Source of the DNA: Neobacillus kokaensis
GTDB taxonomy: Bacteria > Bacillota > Bacilli > Bacillales > Cytobacillaceae
DNA: 64,000 nucleotides
Direction: 5' to 3'
NCBI RefSeq assembly: GCF_014656545.1
Contig: NZ_BNDS01000009.1
Coordinates: 134,428 to 198,427 of the forward strand
The notes beneath the pieces were generated by a model that saw only the letters and a list, made by a program, of their open reading frames with translations, was not told the origin of the DNA and ran no database searches. Both the position numbers and the translations under genes were made by a program. Below are positions 1 to 8,594 of this stretch, piece by piece; position 1 is the first letter of the stretch, and every line of letters begins with the position of its first letter.

Positions 1-1
1 G

Positions 2-862
2 GAAATTATTGATAATGGAGAGCTTGCGAAACAGTTAACAAATGCAGTTATAGTGCGGGATTTACCTGGGATGGCTGACGTGGATTCTTCGTTGTTGTGG
101 TTTTGCGAACGGATTAAGCAGCATTATACGGTTGCCTTATCTGGCGAATGCGCCGACGAAATTTTTGGAGGCTATCCATGGTTTTACCGGGATGAATTGC
201 TGCTTGAAGGCGGGTTCCCTTGGATGAAATCGCTGGATGAGCGGCAGCAGCTTCTGAATCCGCATTGGCAGAAGAAACTTCATCTAAAAGAATATGCGTA
301 TGAGCGTTACCAAGAGACCATTCTGGAGGTGCCGACGCTTGAAGGGGAAAGTCCATTAGAAGCACGGCGCCGGGAAATGTTTTACGTGAATATGGTCTGG
401 TTTATGACGACCTTGTTAGAAAGAAAGGATCGCATGAGCATGGGTGCCAGCTTGGAAGTGCGGGTCCCATTTGCGGATCATCGTCTTGTGGAATATGTTT
501 GGAACGTTCCGTGGGAAATGAAAATGTTAGATGGGAGGGAGAAAGGCATTTTACGTAAAGCGTTGGAAGGGGATCTCCCTCATGATGTTCTTTACCGGAA
601 AAAAAGCCCTTACCCAAAAACCCATCACCCAGAATATATGAAACTCGTCAAAAAACAGCTTTCCTCTATCCTAGATAACAAAACCTCTCCATTACTCGAA
701 ATAGTTTCAAAGCAAAAGATGAAAGAGATTATCGACACTGATGGGAACTCCTTCAAAACTCCTTGGTTCGGGCAGTTGATGACCGGCCCGCAGCTTCTGG
801 CTTATTTTATTCAAATCAATACTTGGCTGGAACACTATCAAATTAATATTCTTGACAGCTAA
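2..862 (+). CDS. asnB: Asparagine synthase (glutamine-hydrolysing), C-terminal part (partial at window start)
   Basis: The reading frame is open to the left edge, so this is the 3' part of a longer gene (family members are about 600 residues; about 286 codons are visible). The visible part is the ATP-dependent synthetase domain that amidates aspartate: the SGECADEIFGGYP stretch near residue 47 and the later ERKDRMSM and EVRVPF motifs are typical of AsnB/AsnO. The N-terminal glutamine amidotransferase domain lies outside the window. The GTG at 53 is not a real start, because homologous sequence continues in frame upstream of it. A REP-like palindrome follows six bases after the stop and may also serve as a terminator. 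Which of the several Bacillus asparagine synthetases this is cannot be told. Confidence 0.9.
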   Translation, partial: EIIDNGELAKQLTNAVIVRDLPGMADVDSSLLWFCERIKQHYTVALSGECADEIFGGYPWFYRDELLLEGGFPWMKSLDERQQLLNPHWQKKLHLKEYAYERYQETILEVPTLEGESPLEARRREMFYVNMVWFMTTLLERKDRMSMGASLEVRVPFADHRLVEYVWNVPWEMKMLDGREKGILRKALEGDLPHDVLYRKKSPYPKTHHPEYMKLVKKQLSSILDNKTSPLLEIVSKQKMKEIIDTDGNSFKTPWFGQLMTGPQLLAYFIQINTWLEHYQINILDS

Positions 863-867
863 TAATA

Positions 868-914
868 TGGGGACGGTACTTGTGTTTTACCTTGGAAAAA
901 CAAGTACGTCCCCA
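868..914. repeat. REP-like palindrome, family A (GGGGACGG type)
   Basis: An imperfect inverted repeat: TGGGGACGGTACTTG on the left and CAAGTACGTCCCCA on the right, separated by a short A/T-rich loop. It lies between asnB and the SEC-C gene. The same arms recur at about 16006, 17967, 23348, 28951 and 33532, always between genes. Confidence 0.75.
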
Positions 915-968
915 TGTCTTGTTTTTCTGTTATAATAGACACTATGAAATTTTTCCGAGGTGATAATT

Positions 969-2189
969 TTGAGTAATAATAACAACATAGATGAGGCAGT
1001 TTCTAAACAATTACTTAATGCATTAGGGAGAATGAAGGAAATGTCTCGGAAAATGGAAGAGAAACAAGAAATGAAGAGGTGGAGCGAGATTTCTGTTCCT
1101 CTGACAATGAAGGATGCGCTCGAAAGGCTTACAAAAGATGAATTGAGTAATATTAGAAAACGTTTGGAAATCAGTGGCGCAAGCCAATTAAAAAAAGCGG
1201 ATCTCATCGAATTATTAAGTAAAGAGATTCCGCTTTCGTTAAATAGAACTTGCCAGTACCTAGATCAAGAGCGCTATAAGCTGATTCAAAAAATCATTCG
1301 CAAAGGCGGAGTCATTGAAAATCCATCATTAGAACCACATCAGTATGGCTTTTTTCGTGACAGCGGTATTCTTTTTACCGGTACGTTAAATGGGATAAAG
1401 GTTGCTGTCATACCGCAGGAGGTTATCCAAAGTCTTTTTTTCCAAGACAATAATGAGCAAATCATGTCCATTTGCCGTCGGAATACGGAATGGATTAAGC
1501 TTACGCAAGGATTTCTCTATTATTACGGAACTTTGAATCTTAGTGAAATTAGCGATTTGCTAGAAAAATATTCGAATGAAGGGATCAGACTCGTAGATTA
1601 TCTGCGTGTGATAGAGGAAGCTAAATCCTACTATAAACAAATTAAAAAGGATCAATCCGGCTATTCCTATTTCAGAGTATTAGATCCTAAAAGAGTAAAA
1701 CAGGAACATCAAATCCGCAAAGATCTCCCGTTTTTCCCATTCTCGAAAGAAGATTTGCTGAAAGCTGGTGAACCAGAATTCAACGACCGTAATGAAAGCT
1801 ACCTTCAGTTTGTCCACTTTCTAACCCTAAACTATCAAATTAGTAAGAAAGAAGCGGAAGAGATTGTAGAGGAATGCATATATGCGACTCAATTCGGGGA
1901 GAAACCGGCTTTAATTTTTGAGTTGTTGGAAACGCGGCTTGAATTCCCAAATATGGAAACAGTTCAGGCATGCATGGAAAAAGTCGTTAATCTTATAAAT
2001 GGCACGAGACAATGGTTCCTTAAAGGCTATACACCTGAAGAGTTATTAGCACAGGAGAGGAAGTCCTTGCTGCACCTTCCAGAACACGAGAGCAAAGTCT
2101 ATGATTTCGCAGCCAAGAAGAAAATTGGCAGAAATGACCCATGTCCGTGTGGAAGCGGGAAGAAGTTTAAGAAGTGCTGTGGCAAATAA
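969..2189 (+). CDS. SEC-C metal-binding domain protein with Rho-N/SAP-like segment
   Basis: A 406-residue cytoplasmic protein of unknown function. The C-terminus carries a clear SEC-C zinc motif ([18 protein letters not shown]), the module also found at the end of SecA. Residues of about 45-80 ([19 protein letters not shown], then KKADLIELL) look like a Rho-N/SAP-type helical nucleic-acid-binding segment. The rest is charged and helical, with no membrane segments. I prefer the TTG at 969 because GAGGTG (957-962) is well spaced from it; GTG 960 overlaps that site. A TATAAT at 931-936 is a plausible -10 element. SEC-C domains also occur on stress and defence proteins, so the biological role is open. 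Confidence 0.8.
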   Translation: MSNNNNIDEAVSKQLLNALGRMKEMSRKMEEKQEMKRWSEISVPLTMKDALERLTKDELSNIRKRLEISGASQLKKADLIELLSKEIPLSLNRTCQYLDQERYKLIQKIIRKGGVIENPSLEPHQYGFFRDSGILFTGTLNGIKVAVIPQEVIQSLFFQDNNEQIMSICRRNTEWIKLTQGFLYYYGTLNLSEISDLLEKYSNEGIRLVDYLRVIEEAKSYYKQIKKDQSGYSYFRVLDPKRVKQEHQIRKDLPFFPFSKEDLLKAGEPEFNDRNESYLQFVHFLTLNYQISKKEAEEIVEECIYATQFGEKPALIFELLETRLEFPNMETVQACMEKVVNLINGTRQWFLKGYTPEELLAQERKSLLHLPEHESKVYDFAAKKKIGRNDPCPCGSGKKFKKCCGK

Positions 2190-2322
2190 TAGAATAAATC
2201 GTTCGACGAACACAAAACATATGTTCTATTTTTATGAATAATGTGCTAAAATAAAAAAGCAATAGAATTGGATTTCTCAAGGGTGGTCGGCCCGCTCCCA
2301 ATTAGAAAGGGGGTGATGCCGC

Positions 2323-2409
2323 TTGACAGTTTTCGAAGCTTTGATGCTAGCACTATCATTTGCCAGCTTAGTCATGGCGATTCTGTCATTTCATAACCAT
2401 AAAAAATAA
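2323..2409 (+). CDS. Holin-like toxin peptide (Hol-Tox family), 28 residues
   Basis: A small gene starting at TTG 2323 behind a strong site, AAGGGGGTGAT (2308-2316). The product begins MTVFEALMLALSFAS, has one hydrophobic helix (about residues 6-23) and ends in a basic HNHKK tail, which is the layout of the Pfam Hol_Tox family of putative type I toxins that depolarise the membrane. The context fits: the gene is followed by stem-loops that read as terminators on opposite strands (2399-2433 on minus, 2484-2520 on plus), as expected of a toxin mRNA overlapping an antisense RNA. Toxicity and the antisense RNA are inferences from the family. Confidence 0.7.
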   Translation: MTVFEALMLALSFASLVMAILSFHNHKK

Positions 2410-2433
2410 TCCACCCTTGAGTTAGCGCTCTGG
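2399..2433 (-). terminator. Probable terminator of an antisense RNA to the toxin mRNA
   Basis: The stem AATCCACC/GGTGGATT overlaps the toxin stop codon. Read on the minus strand it is followed by ATTTTTTA, a good intrinsic-terminator tail; on the plus strand the tail (ATTCTGTCC) is poor. A minus-strand RNA starting in about 2450-2520 would therefore end here. Confidence 0.5.
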
Positions 2434-2483
2434 TGGATTATTCTGTCCTTAGCCGCCCCCTTAGAGGGAACCGCCTATTGCTG

Positions 2484-2520
2484 GACCGGACATGTTTCCA
2501 GCCATGTTCGGTCTTTTTTT
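2484..2520 (+). terminator. Intrinsic terminator of the toxin locus
   Basis: A stem of GACCGGACATG with CATGTTCGGTC (one G-T wobble), followed by seven T residues. It is the first strong plus-strand terminator after the holin-like toxin gene. Confidence 0.75.
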
Positions 2521-2707
2521 AATGTATGAATATCTTACTTCCATTATAACTGATGTTCTTCACAAAGACTATTTTTTAAAAAAATTTTGTTGTTATTTCT
2601 CATACGAAAGACCTATAACCAAGGTTCAACTCGCCTTTTTGATTTCCTTCATCTAAACTGATTGGTAAAATAAGAAAAAAGAACGTTTATAGGGAAGGGA
2701 AGAGCTT
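2521..2707. other. Non-coding gap before the macro-domain gene
   Basis: An A/T-rich stretch between the toxin-locus terminator and the macro-domain gene. I see no gene, repeat or structured element in it. Confidence 0.5.
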
Positions 2708-3694
2708 ATGCCGTTAGAAATTGTTCGTCATGATCTTACGAAGATGAAGGTGGACGCAATTGTTAATGCTGCCAATACCAAATTGAAAATGGGCGGCGGT
2801 GTTTGCGGTGCGATTTTTCAATCAGCGGGAGCCGGCCAGCTGCAAGAGGCATGTGATCAAATTGGGGAATGTAAGACGGGTGAAGCTATTATAACGGACG
2901 GATTTAATTTGGATGCTAAATATATCATCCATACCCCGGGACCGATTTGGCAAGGAGGTTCCTATCAAGAAGCGGCAATGCTTAGGTCTTCTTATTGGAG
3001 TTCATTGGAACTGGCAAAAAATTATCAATGCGAATCAATTGCTTTTCCATTAATTTCAACTGGTATTTATGGCTATCCAAAAGAGGAAGCTTTACAAATT
3101 GCCATATCCACTATCAGTTCATTTTTAATGAAGCATGATATGCAGGTTTATCTTGTTGTTTTTGACAAGAAAGCTTTCGGATTCAGCCAGAAGTTATTTA
3201 CATCCATTCATCAATATATTGATGATCATTATGTTAATGAAGTAGAAACGTTCTTTCAACGTAATAGAATTGAGGAAATACGGGAAGTTGAAATTCTTCA
3301 GCAAGATGTTTATCATGAAGCGGAATATTCATTGGTTGACCTATTAGACCAGCTCGATGAATCGTTTTCCGAAAGACTCCTTCGGATTATCGATGAAAAA
3401 GGTATGACCGATGTGGAGACATATAAAAGGGCGAATATTGACAGGCGGCTATTCTCAAAAATTCGGAATGGGGTGGATTATACTCCAAAAAAGAAAACTG
3501 CCGTCGCTTTTGCCATTGCCTTACGATTAAATATGGACGAAACGATTGACCTGCTGACATCAGCAGGCTATACATTATCACGCAGCAGTAAATTTGATGT
3601 CATCATTGAATTCTTTATTCAACATGGGCAATACGATATACATGAAATCAATCAGGTGTTATTTACATTTGACCAGCCGCTCCTTGGTGCTTAA
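2708..3694 (+). CDS. Macro-domain protein with a C-terminal helical/HTH-like domain
   Basis: Residues of about 1-165 form a macro domain of the O-acetyl-ADP-ribose deacetylase type: the DAIVNAANTKLKMGGGVCGAI start, the conserved IIHTPGPIW strand and the ISTGIYGYP loop are all visible. This fold binds or hydrolyses ADP-ribose derivatives. Residues of about 215-328 form a separate helical domain (SERLLRIIDEKG onward to FDQPLLGA) that looks like a helix-turn-helix-type module also found in other Bacillus proteins. The start ATG 2708 follows a purine-rich GGGAAGGGAAGAG. A VWA-domain gene follows 79 bases later on the same strand, suggesting a functional pair. The substrate is unknown. Confidence 0.85.
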   Translation: MPLEIVRHDLTKMKVDAIVNAANTKLKMGGGVCGAIFQSAGAGQLQEACDQIGECKTGEAIITDGFNLDAKYIIHTPGPIWQGGSYQEAAMLRSSYWSSLELAKNYQCESIAFPLISTGIYGYPKEEALQIAISTISSFLMKHDMQVYLVVFDKKAFGFSQKLFTSIHQYIDDHYVNEVETFFQRNRIEEIREVEILQQDVYHEAEYSLVDLLDQLDESFSERLLRIIDEKGMTDVETYKRANIDRRLFSKIRNGVDYTPKKKTAVAFAIALRLNMDETIDLLTSAGYTLSRSSKFDVIIEFFIQHGQYDIHEINQVLFTFDQPLLGA

Positions 3695-3773
3695 AAATGT
3701 CGCTTTCGAAGCGACCAATTCTTTTTGAATTATTGTTATCCTTTGTTTATCAACTAAACGGAGGATGATTAGT

Positions 3774-4415
3774 ATGAAAACGGAATTAGTATTTATTTTA
3801 GATAAAAGCGGCTCGATGGCAGGCCTTGAGTCGGATACGATCGGCGGATATAATGCCATGCTTGAAAAGCAGAAGAAAGCAGAAGGAGAGGCCGTCGTGA
3901 CAACTGTATTATTCGATCACGGATACGAATTATTGCACGACCGCATTAATGTGAGAGGCATTTCTTCTATTACTGAAGAGGACTATCAAGTAGGAGGAAC
4001 AACGGCATTATTAGATGCGATTGGGTTTACCATTCAAAAAATCATAAATGTACAAAAGAAAACGAGCACGGAAGAACGAGCAGAAAAGGTTTTATTTGTT
4101 ATAACTACGGATGGAATGGAAAATGCCAGCCGAGAATTCACACAGATGAAAATCAAAAAGATGGTTCAGTTCCAAAAAGAGAAGTTTGGCTGGGAATTCT
4201 TATTCCTTGGCGCGAATATTGATGCTATCTCTACCGCTGCCCAATTTGGAATTGAAGAGGACTTCGCCGTTGATTATCATGCGGATGAAATTGGAACTCA
4301 GCTGAATTATGAGGCAGTTAGCGAGGCTGTGACAAACCTTCGAAGCGGAAATAGGATTGATTCAAGTTGGAAAAAAGGTATTGAGCGCGACTTTAATCGA
4401 CGATCGAGAAATTAA
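3774..4415 (+). CDS. VWA-domain protein
   Basis: A 213-residue cytoplasmic protein made almost entirely of a von Willebrand factor A domain. The MIDAS metal site is complete: D10-x-S12-x-S14 (LDKSGSM), the Thr in GGTTALLDA and the Asp in TTDGMENAS. There is no signal peptide or membrane segment. I use ATG 3774, nine bases after GGAGG (3760-3764); ATG 3765 in the same frame is too close to that site. It resembles the VWA partners found in tellurite/stress and macro-domain neighbourhoods, but a specific function cannot be assigned. A terminator follows. Confidence 0.8.
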   Translation: MKTELVFILDKSGSMAGLESDTIGGYNAMLEKQKKAEGEAVVTTVLFDHGYELLHDRINVRGISSITEEDYQVGGTTALLDAIGFTIQKIINVQKKTSTEERAEKVLFVITTDGMENASREFTQMKIKKMVQFQKEKFGWEFLFLGANIDAISTAAQFGIEEDFAVDYHADEIGTQLNYEAVSEAVTNLRSGNRIDSSWKKGIERDFNRRSRN

Positions 4416-4436
4416 TAACTTGAAATCAAGCGTTGG

Positions 4437-4474
4437 GAACCCTGTTAAAAAGGAAAGAAAGGGTTCTTTTTTTC
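4437..4474 (+). terminator. Intrinsic terminator after the VWA gene
   Basis: The stem GAACCC (4437-4442) with GGGTTC (4461-4466) is followed by a run of T residues. Confidence 0.75.
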
Positions 4475-4571
4475 GTCAAAGACATGATCGTGATGTAAGT
4501 CACTTTTTTTGAATTCAGTTTACACTATAATGATAGTAGAAATTATTCCATTATAGATAAAGAGGGTAAAT

Positions 4572-4925
4572 ATGCCAGTATTATTAGAACAAGAAAAAGT
4601 AAATGAAATGGTAGAGCGCTTTTATGACAAGCTTTTACAAGACTCCTACTATGTATCCATGTTTAAAGAAAGAAACGTCGATGTTGAAATACTAAAAGAA
4701 CGGCAAAGAGTTTTTATTAGTCGTCTCGTTTCAGAGGATTCTGCTCAGGAGCAAGGCAAGCAAGCAAATCAAGTAAAAGAACGACATCCATTCCAAATTT
4801 CACCCGAGAGAGCAGCCATATGGTTTGGCAAATTGAAAGAAACGATGGACGAAATGGAAATGGACCCAAGTGTAAAAGAACGTCTTAAAGAGAAAGTTGA
4901 GTTTTTGTTAAAAAAAATAGTTTAA
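4572..4925 (+). CDS. Truncated-hemoglobin-like protein
   Basis: A 117-residue helical protein. The opening (VNEMVERFYDKLLQDSYYVSMF) matches the A/B-helix pattern of small bacterial globins, and a His in KERHPFQIS (about residue 76) followed by the WFGKLKETMDEM helix fits the proximal-His region and G/H helices. If heme-bound it would handle O2 or NO in the cytoplasm. Residues of about 58-70 (EDSAQEQGKQANQ) are unusual and the distal site is not obvious, so it may be a degenerate globin. ATG 4572 follows AAAGAGGG. It is a single gene with a bidirectional terminator after it. Confidence 0.6.
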   Translation: MPVLLEQEKVNEMVERFYDKLLQDSYYVSMFKERNVDVEILKERQRVFISRLVSEDSAQEQGKQANQVKERHPFQISPERAAIWFGKLKETMDEMEMDPSVKERLKEKVEFLLKKIV

Positions 4926-4930
4926 TTTAT

Positions 4931-4967
4931 AAAAGCGCAGCTGAAACGATTGTTTCCTGCGCTTTTG
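4931..4967. terminator. Strong palindromic terminator
   Basis: AAAAGCGCAG pairs perfectly with CTGCGCTTTT, and an inner GAAAC/GTTTC extends the stem. It reads as a terminator on both strands. Confidence 0.8.
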
Positions 4968-5102
4968 TGGTATTTTAATGATAAATTGTAATTAGATTGG
5001 CGACTGCAAGTCCGGAAAAAAAAGTTAATTCAGTAATTGGGAACAAAAAGCCTAGGCTAAGAGTTAGTGCGGCAGCCAATAGAAACCAAGGAGGTACGAG
5101 CT

Positions 5103-5501
5103 ATGCCAAACAAGAAGGATTATGAAAATGGCTATCAAAAATATGAATCAAAAGCGAAAGAATACATGCACGATAAAGAAAAAGCTGAGAACCTTTTATA
5201 TAAAGCAATAAACAAAGCGAATGACAGAAAAGGCAGGCTGACAGAGGTTTGGGAAAAACTGCAGCTTTTATTTGAAGCATTTAAAGCATGGATTAAAGGA
5301 GATTATCGGGAAATCCCCGCAAAATCAATCATTACAATCATTGCTACCATCATTTATTTTGTTTCACCTGTGGATTTAATCCCCGATTTTATTGTAGGAT
5401 TAGGACTTTTTGATGACGCAGCTGTAATTGGTTTCGCCATCAAACAGGTTGTCAGTGACCTTGATAAATTTAAGGCTTGGAAGATGAACCATCAGGAATA
5501 G
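5103..5501 (+). CDS. YkvA family (DUF1232) membrane protein
   Basis: A 132-residue protein with a charged helical N-terminal half and, from about residue 78, the DUF1232 signature: a hydrophobic segment leading into FVSPVDLIPDFIVGLGLFDDA, then a second amphipathic helix. The family is associated with the membrane and has no established function. The start is ATG 5103, seven bases after AAGGAGGT (5088-5095); the in-frame GTG at 5067 lies upstream of this site and is not used. The sirtuin gene begins 26 bases after the stop, so the two are probably cotranscribed. Confidence 0.8.
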   Translation: MPNKKDYENGYQKYESKAKEYMHDKEKAENLLYKAINKANDRKGRLTEVWEKLQLLFEAFKAWIKGDYREIPAKSIITIIATIIYFVSPVDLIPDFIVGLGLFDDAAVIGFAIKQVVSDLDKFKAWKMNHQE

Positions 5502-5527
5502 AAGGAAGAACTTGGGGTGTTTTTATA

Positions 5528-6298
5528 ATGATTAGCACTATCGAAACATGTACCAATCTGATTAGAGACGCGGAGAACATCGTTGTACTGACGGGCGCCG
5601 GAATCAGCACGGAGTCGGGGATCAAGGATTTTCGGTCGAAAACAGGAGTATATCAGCACGCGCCGGAGTACATTCTTTCATTGGATTATTTTTATTACAA
5701 TCCGGTAGACTTTTATCAGTTTGCCGTAGAGCATCTTTACCATCCCGATGCCATTTCGAATAAAGGACATGAAATTCTAGCAAAATGGGAGGGTCAGGGT
5801 AAAGTTCGGCATATTATTACCCAAAACATTGATGGCCTTCATCAAAAAGCAGGAAGTCAACAGGTCATCGAGTTCCACGGAACGATGAAAACCGCCTCAT
5901 GTTTAAATTGTAGAAAAATCTATCCGACGGAGGAAATGGTTTCACGAATGCAAACGATGGAGGATTTTTATATTTGCAATCATTGTCAATCCAAACGGGA
6001 AAAAGACCGCTATATAAAGCCGGATGTTGTTTTGTTTGGAGATGCTGGTGAGTGGTTCACTGCACAGGGATTTCATACCATTCTTCAATACATCGATCAA
6101 GCCGATTGTATATTAGTGTTAGGAACAAGTCTTAAGGTGACACCATTTTCAAGTTTTCCTCGATACAGAAAGCGGGATGTCCCGCTGATTATTATTAATA
6201 AGGGAGATACTCCTTACGACCATCAAGCTGGAACATATGTCATTCAAGAATCCATCGGAAAAATTTTAGAACAAATCGATAGAAATTTAAGACGTTGA
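5528..6298 (+). CDS. Sir2-family NAD-dependent protein deacylase
   Basis: A 256-residue sirtuin that would remove acyl groups from lysines using NAD. Visible motifs are GAGIS (23-27) for NAD binding, TQNIDGLH (98-105), the catalytic His117 in EFHGTM, and a Cys4 zinc module (C125, C128, C150, C153). Where many members have FGE, this one has KPDVVLFGD, a conservative change. GTSLKVTP near the end completes the Rossmann part. The start is ATG 5528 behind GGGGTG; the earlier in-frame start overlaps the ykvA-type gene. Confidence 0.9.
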   Translation: MISTIETCTNLIRDAENIVVLTGAGISTESGIKDFRSKTGVYQHAPEYILSLDYFYYNPVDFYQFAVEHLYHPDAISNKGHEILAKWEGQGKVRHIITQNIDGLHQKAGSQQVIEFHGTMKTASCLNCRKIYPTEEMVSRMQTMEDFYICNHCQSKREKDRYIKPDVVLFGDAGEWFTAQGFHTILQYIDQADCILVLGTSLKVTPFSSFPRYRKRDVPLIIINKGDTPYDHQAGTYVIQESIGKILEQIDRNLRR

Positions 6299-6512
6299 AG
6301 ATGCATGGGGAGGTTTCTCATGCTTCTTTCTATTTCCTACTACAAAAAGCAGCAGAACCAGATTTGACTTTGGTGTATTCTTTTTATAAAAACAAATTAG
6401 CAGATCTCTTAATGGATCATAAAAACCATTTAAAGGAGGTCTCCTTTCATTTTAGAAAAATTAGTATAATTATAGTATTATGGTAGTTAGAATGAAACAT
6501 GGGGACGGTTTT

Positions 6513-7004
6513 ATGGTTGAAGTTAAATCGGTGAAAATAGATGGAGAAAGTATACGCATTTTTAATAGTGCAATTTATATTTATGAAACGATCGAAAGTA
6601 TTTCTTTACAATTAGATGTTGTAGTAAGTGAAGTGACAGTGAATAGATATAGGGGATTGGATAATCTGATTGTTGAAATAGAATTAGAGGATGGGAGATT
6701 GGTCAACTCGATCATGCATGTAAACAGTCTGTCAGGGGGCTTGCCGCAGCTGAATTTATACGTTGAGCTGGAGGACATGCTGGAATATGGAGAGTTTCCT
6801 ATTGTTAATGAAAATGATGCATCGTTTCCAAACATTGAAGAAGGCATTACGCTTGAGGAGATTAGGAAAGTCGAGATGCCGGATGTAGAAGTAAAATTAA
6901 AACTTAAGCTGCCGATTGATCAGGCAGAATGGCTTATGAAACAAAAAAAGGCTGCATTAAATGAATTGTTTAAAGAATTTATTTATGATTATTGGAAGAA
7001 ATAA
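6513..7004 (+). CDS. Hypothetical protein
   Basis: A 163-residue soluble, acidic protein I do not recognise. It is rich in beta-strand pattern up to about residue 90 (the IESISLQLDVVVSEVTV stretch) and ends in a helical segment (QAEWLMKQKKAALNELF). The start is uncertain: ATG 6513 is preceded by GGGGACGG, which resembles one arm of the family A repeat, while ATG 6480 and ATG 6492 are also in frame. A TATAAT at 6465-6470 could be a -10 element. Just upstream (6432-6447) a good Shine-Dalgarno sequence sits inside a short palindrome (AAAGGAG-GT-CTCCTTT) with no gene after it. Confidence 0.6.
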   Translation: MVEVKSVKIDGESIRIFNSAIYIYETIESISLQLDVVVSEVTVNRYRGLDNLIVEIELEDGRLVNSIMHVNSLSGGLPQLNLYVELEDMLEYGEFPIVNENDASFPNIEEGITLEEIRKVEMPDVEVKLKLKLPIDQAEWLMKQKKAALNELFKEFIYDYWKK

Positions 7005-7064
7005 ATCCTTTAAGTCCATACTGACTATTAATTAAGACAGAAAAGTTTCTAAGAAGGTGCAAAT

Positions 7065-7658
7065 TTGAGTAAAAAAGTGGAGAAGGCCGGTCTTGAACTT
7101 GATTCAATGGGAATTGAACAATTGTCGGATATTGAAATTATAACCATTCTTGAGGGCGCGGCTGATTTGGAAATGTACGGCGGCCGTACGATGCTGGTAA
7201 AAATTCTTACAGGATCAAAAGATAAAAAATTGTTGGAAGATGGATGGGATCAGTGTCCTGTATATGGGGCATTTAAGGGCACCTCCCAAAAAGAGGTTCT
7301 TGCGATGGTTGACTGGATGATTATTAATGATTTTTTATCGATTAATAAGGGTTTTGGAATCCCTTTGCTTGAAATAACTGATAAAGGCATGGAAATTTTA
7401 CATGAAACCTTTGCCGAAAAACAAGAAGAAGATTCCAATAAAAAAACCAATCACGAGACAATTTCTTTTTCCGCATATAAACAATGGATGTCCATTCCTG
7501 AAGAATTCCGGAGACAACTTGAGCGGAATGTTTGGTGTTCCAACTGTGTAGATGTCGTCCAAATTCAAAATTATACTGTTGATGAATCAAAGCATGGAAT
7601 CGTGCTTCATGGTACTTGTAAAAAATGCGGACATGAAGTTGCAAGGGTTATTGACTAA
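7065..7658 (+). CDS. RQC-minor-type DNA-binding protein with zinc ribbon
   Basis: A 197-residue protein. Residues of about 15-110 resemble the RQC-like winged helix found at the end of RecQ helicases and in small stand-alone RQC-minor proteins (SDIEIITILEGAADL, then VLAMVDWMIINDFLS and LLEITDKGMEIL). The C-terminal 60 residues form a zinc ribbon (WCSNC near residue 152 and CKKCGHE near 186). Together these suggest nucleic-acid binding, but no helicase or nuclease domain is present. TTG 7065 follows AAGGTG. A terminator follows. Confidence 0.65.
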   Translation: MSKKVEKAGLELDSMGIEQLSDIEIITILEGAADLEMYGGRTMLVKILTGSKDKKLLEDGWDQCPVYGAFKGTSQKEVLAMVDWMIINDFLSINKGFGIPLLEITDKGMEILHETFAEKQEEDSNKKTNHETISFSAYKQWMSIPEEFRRQLERNVWCSNCVDVVQIQNYTVDESKHGIVLHGTCKKCGHEVARVID

Positions 7659-7675
7659 CATACTTCATTCACAAG

Positions 7676-7706
7676 GGCTAAATCTGTAAAAACGATTTAG
7701 CCTTTT
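7676..7706 (+). terminator. Intrinsic terminator
   Basis: GGCTAAATC (7676-7684) pairs with GATTTAGCC (7694-7702) and is followed by TTTT. Confidence 0.75.
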
Positions 7707-7803
7707 CCTATTCATTCCATCATACATCTCATCCCGAGCTTTTGACTACTGCACCCCCACATAAAAACAACCTTGGAAATCAACTCTATAAATCCTTTAT
7801 ACT

Positions 7804-7852
7804 AAATATTAAGAATTTCTTCATAATTTTCCTAAATAAATGTTAAGATTTG
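7804..7852 (+). promoter_or_regulatory. Direct repeats upstream of the response regulator gene
   Basis: Two similar blocks, AAATATTAAGAATTT and AAATGTTAAGATTTG, lie about 32-35 bp apart, roughly three helical turns, ending about 50 bp before the response regulator start. OmpR-type regulators bind direct repeats, so autoregulation is possible. This is inference from spacing and position only. Confidence 0.3.
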
Positions 7853-7901
7853 CCGGTTATTATAGTGATAGTGAAAAGGTGCTGAGAAGGTAGGGACGTA
7901 A

Positions 7902-8594
7902 ATGAACCAATATTATGTGCTCGTTGTCGATGATGAAAAGGAAATCCGCGACGCGATTGAAATCTATTTGAAAAACGAAGGGATTACCGTGTTAAAGGCA
8001 AAGGATGGGGTGGAAGCGTTGGAAATCCTGAATGAACACCAAGTTCATCTCATTATCTTAGATGTTATGATGCCTAAACTCGACGGGATTTCCGCTACAT
8101 ATAAAATTCGGGAAAAGAAAAATATTCCGATTATCATTTTAAGCGCGAAAAGTGAAGATACCGATAAAATCCTAGGGCTGCAGGTAGGGGCGGATGATTA
8201 TGTCACAAAGCCGTTCAACCCAATGGAGCTGGTGGCCAGGGTGAAATCACAGTTAAGACGTTATGTGACATTAGGTACATTTGAAGGCATTCAAAGGGTC
8301 ATTGACCTAAATGGGCTTACCTTGGACCCATCGGCAAAAACAGTGGCAGTGAATGGTGAACCTGTAAAGCTAACGCCAATTGAATATAAAATAGTCGAGC
8401 TGCTGATGACAAACGCCGGACGAGTGTTTTCAATTGACGAAATCTATGAACGGGTGTGGAAGGAACCAGGTTTTAACGCAGAAAATACAGTGGCAGTCCA
8501 TGTCCGTAAAATTCGCGAAAAAATTGAAATTGATGCAAAAAATCCAAGATATTTGAAAGTGGTGTGGGGGATTGGCTATAAAATGGAAAAATAG
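7902..8594 (+). CDS. OmpR-family response regulator
   Basis: A 230-residue two-component regulator: a receiver domain (residues 1-120) with phosphoacceptor Asp54 in LIILDVMMPK, the acidic pair in VVDDEKE, and Lys in VTKPFNP; then a winged-helix DNA-binding domain (about 135-230) ending GIGYKMEK. It overlaps the sensor kinase gene by 23 bases, so the two form a cognate pair. The ligand sensed is unknown. ATG 7902 is used. Confidence 0.93.
   Translation: MNQYYVLVVDDEKEIRDAIEIYLKNEGITVLKAKDGVEALEILNEHQVHLIILDVMMPKLDGISATYKIREKKNIPIIILSAKSEDTDKILGLQVGADDYVTKPFNPMELVARVKSQLRRYVTLGTFEGIQRVIDLNGLTLDPSAKTVAVNGEPVKLTPIEYKIVELLMTNAGRVFSIDEIYERVWKEPGFNAENTVAVHVRKIREKIEIDAKNPRYLKVVWGIGYKMEK

Noticed and set aside
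6295..6486. 63-codon frame overlapping the sirtuin stop
   Set aside because: No ribosome site, biased composition, and it runs through a promoter-like TATAAT before the next gene. Probably chance.
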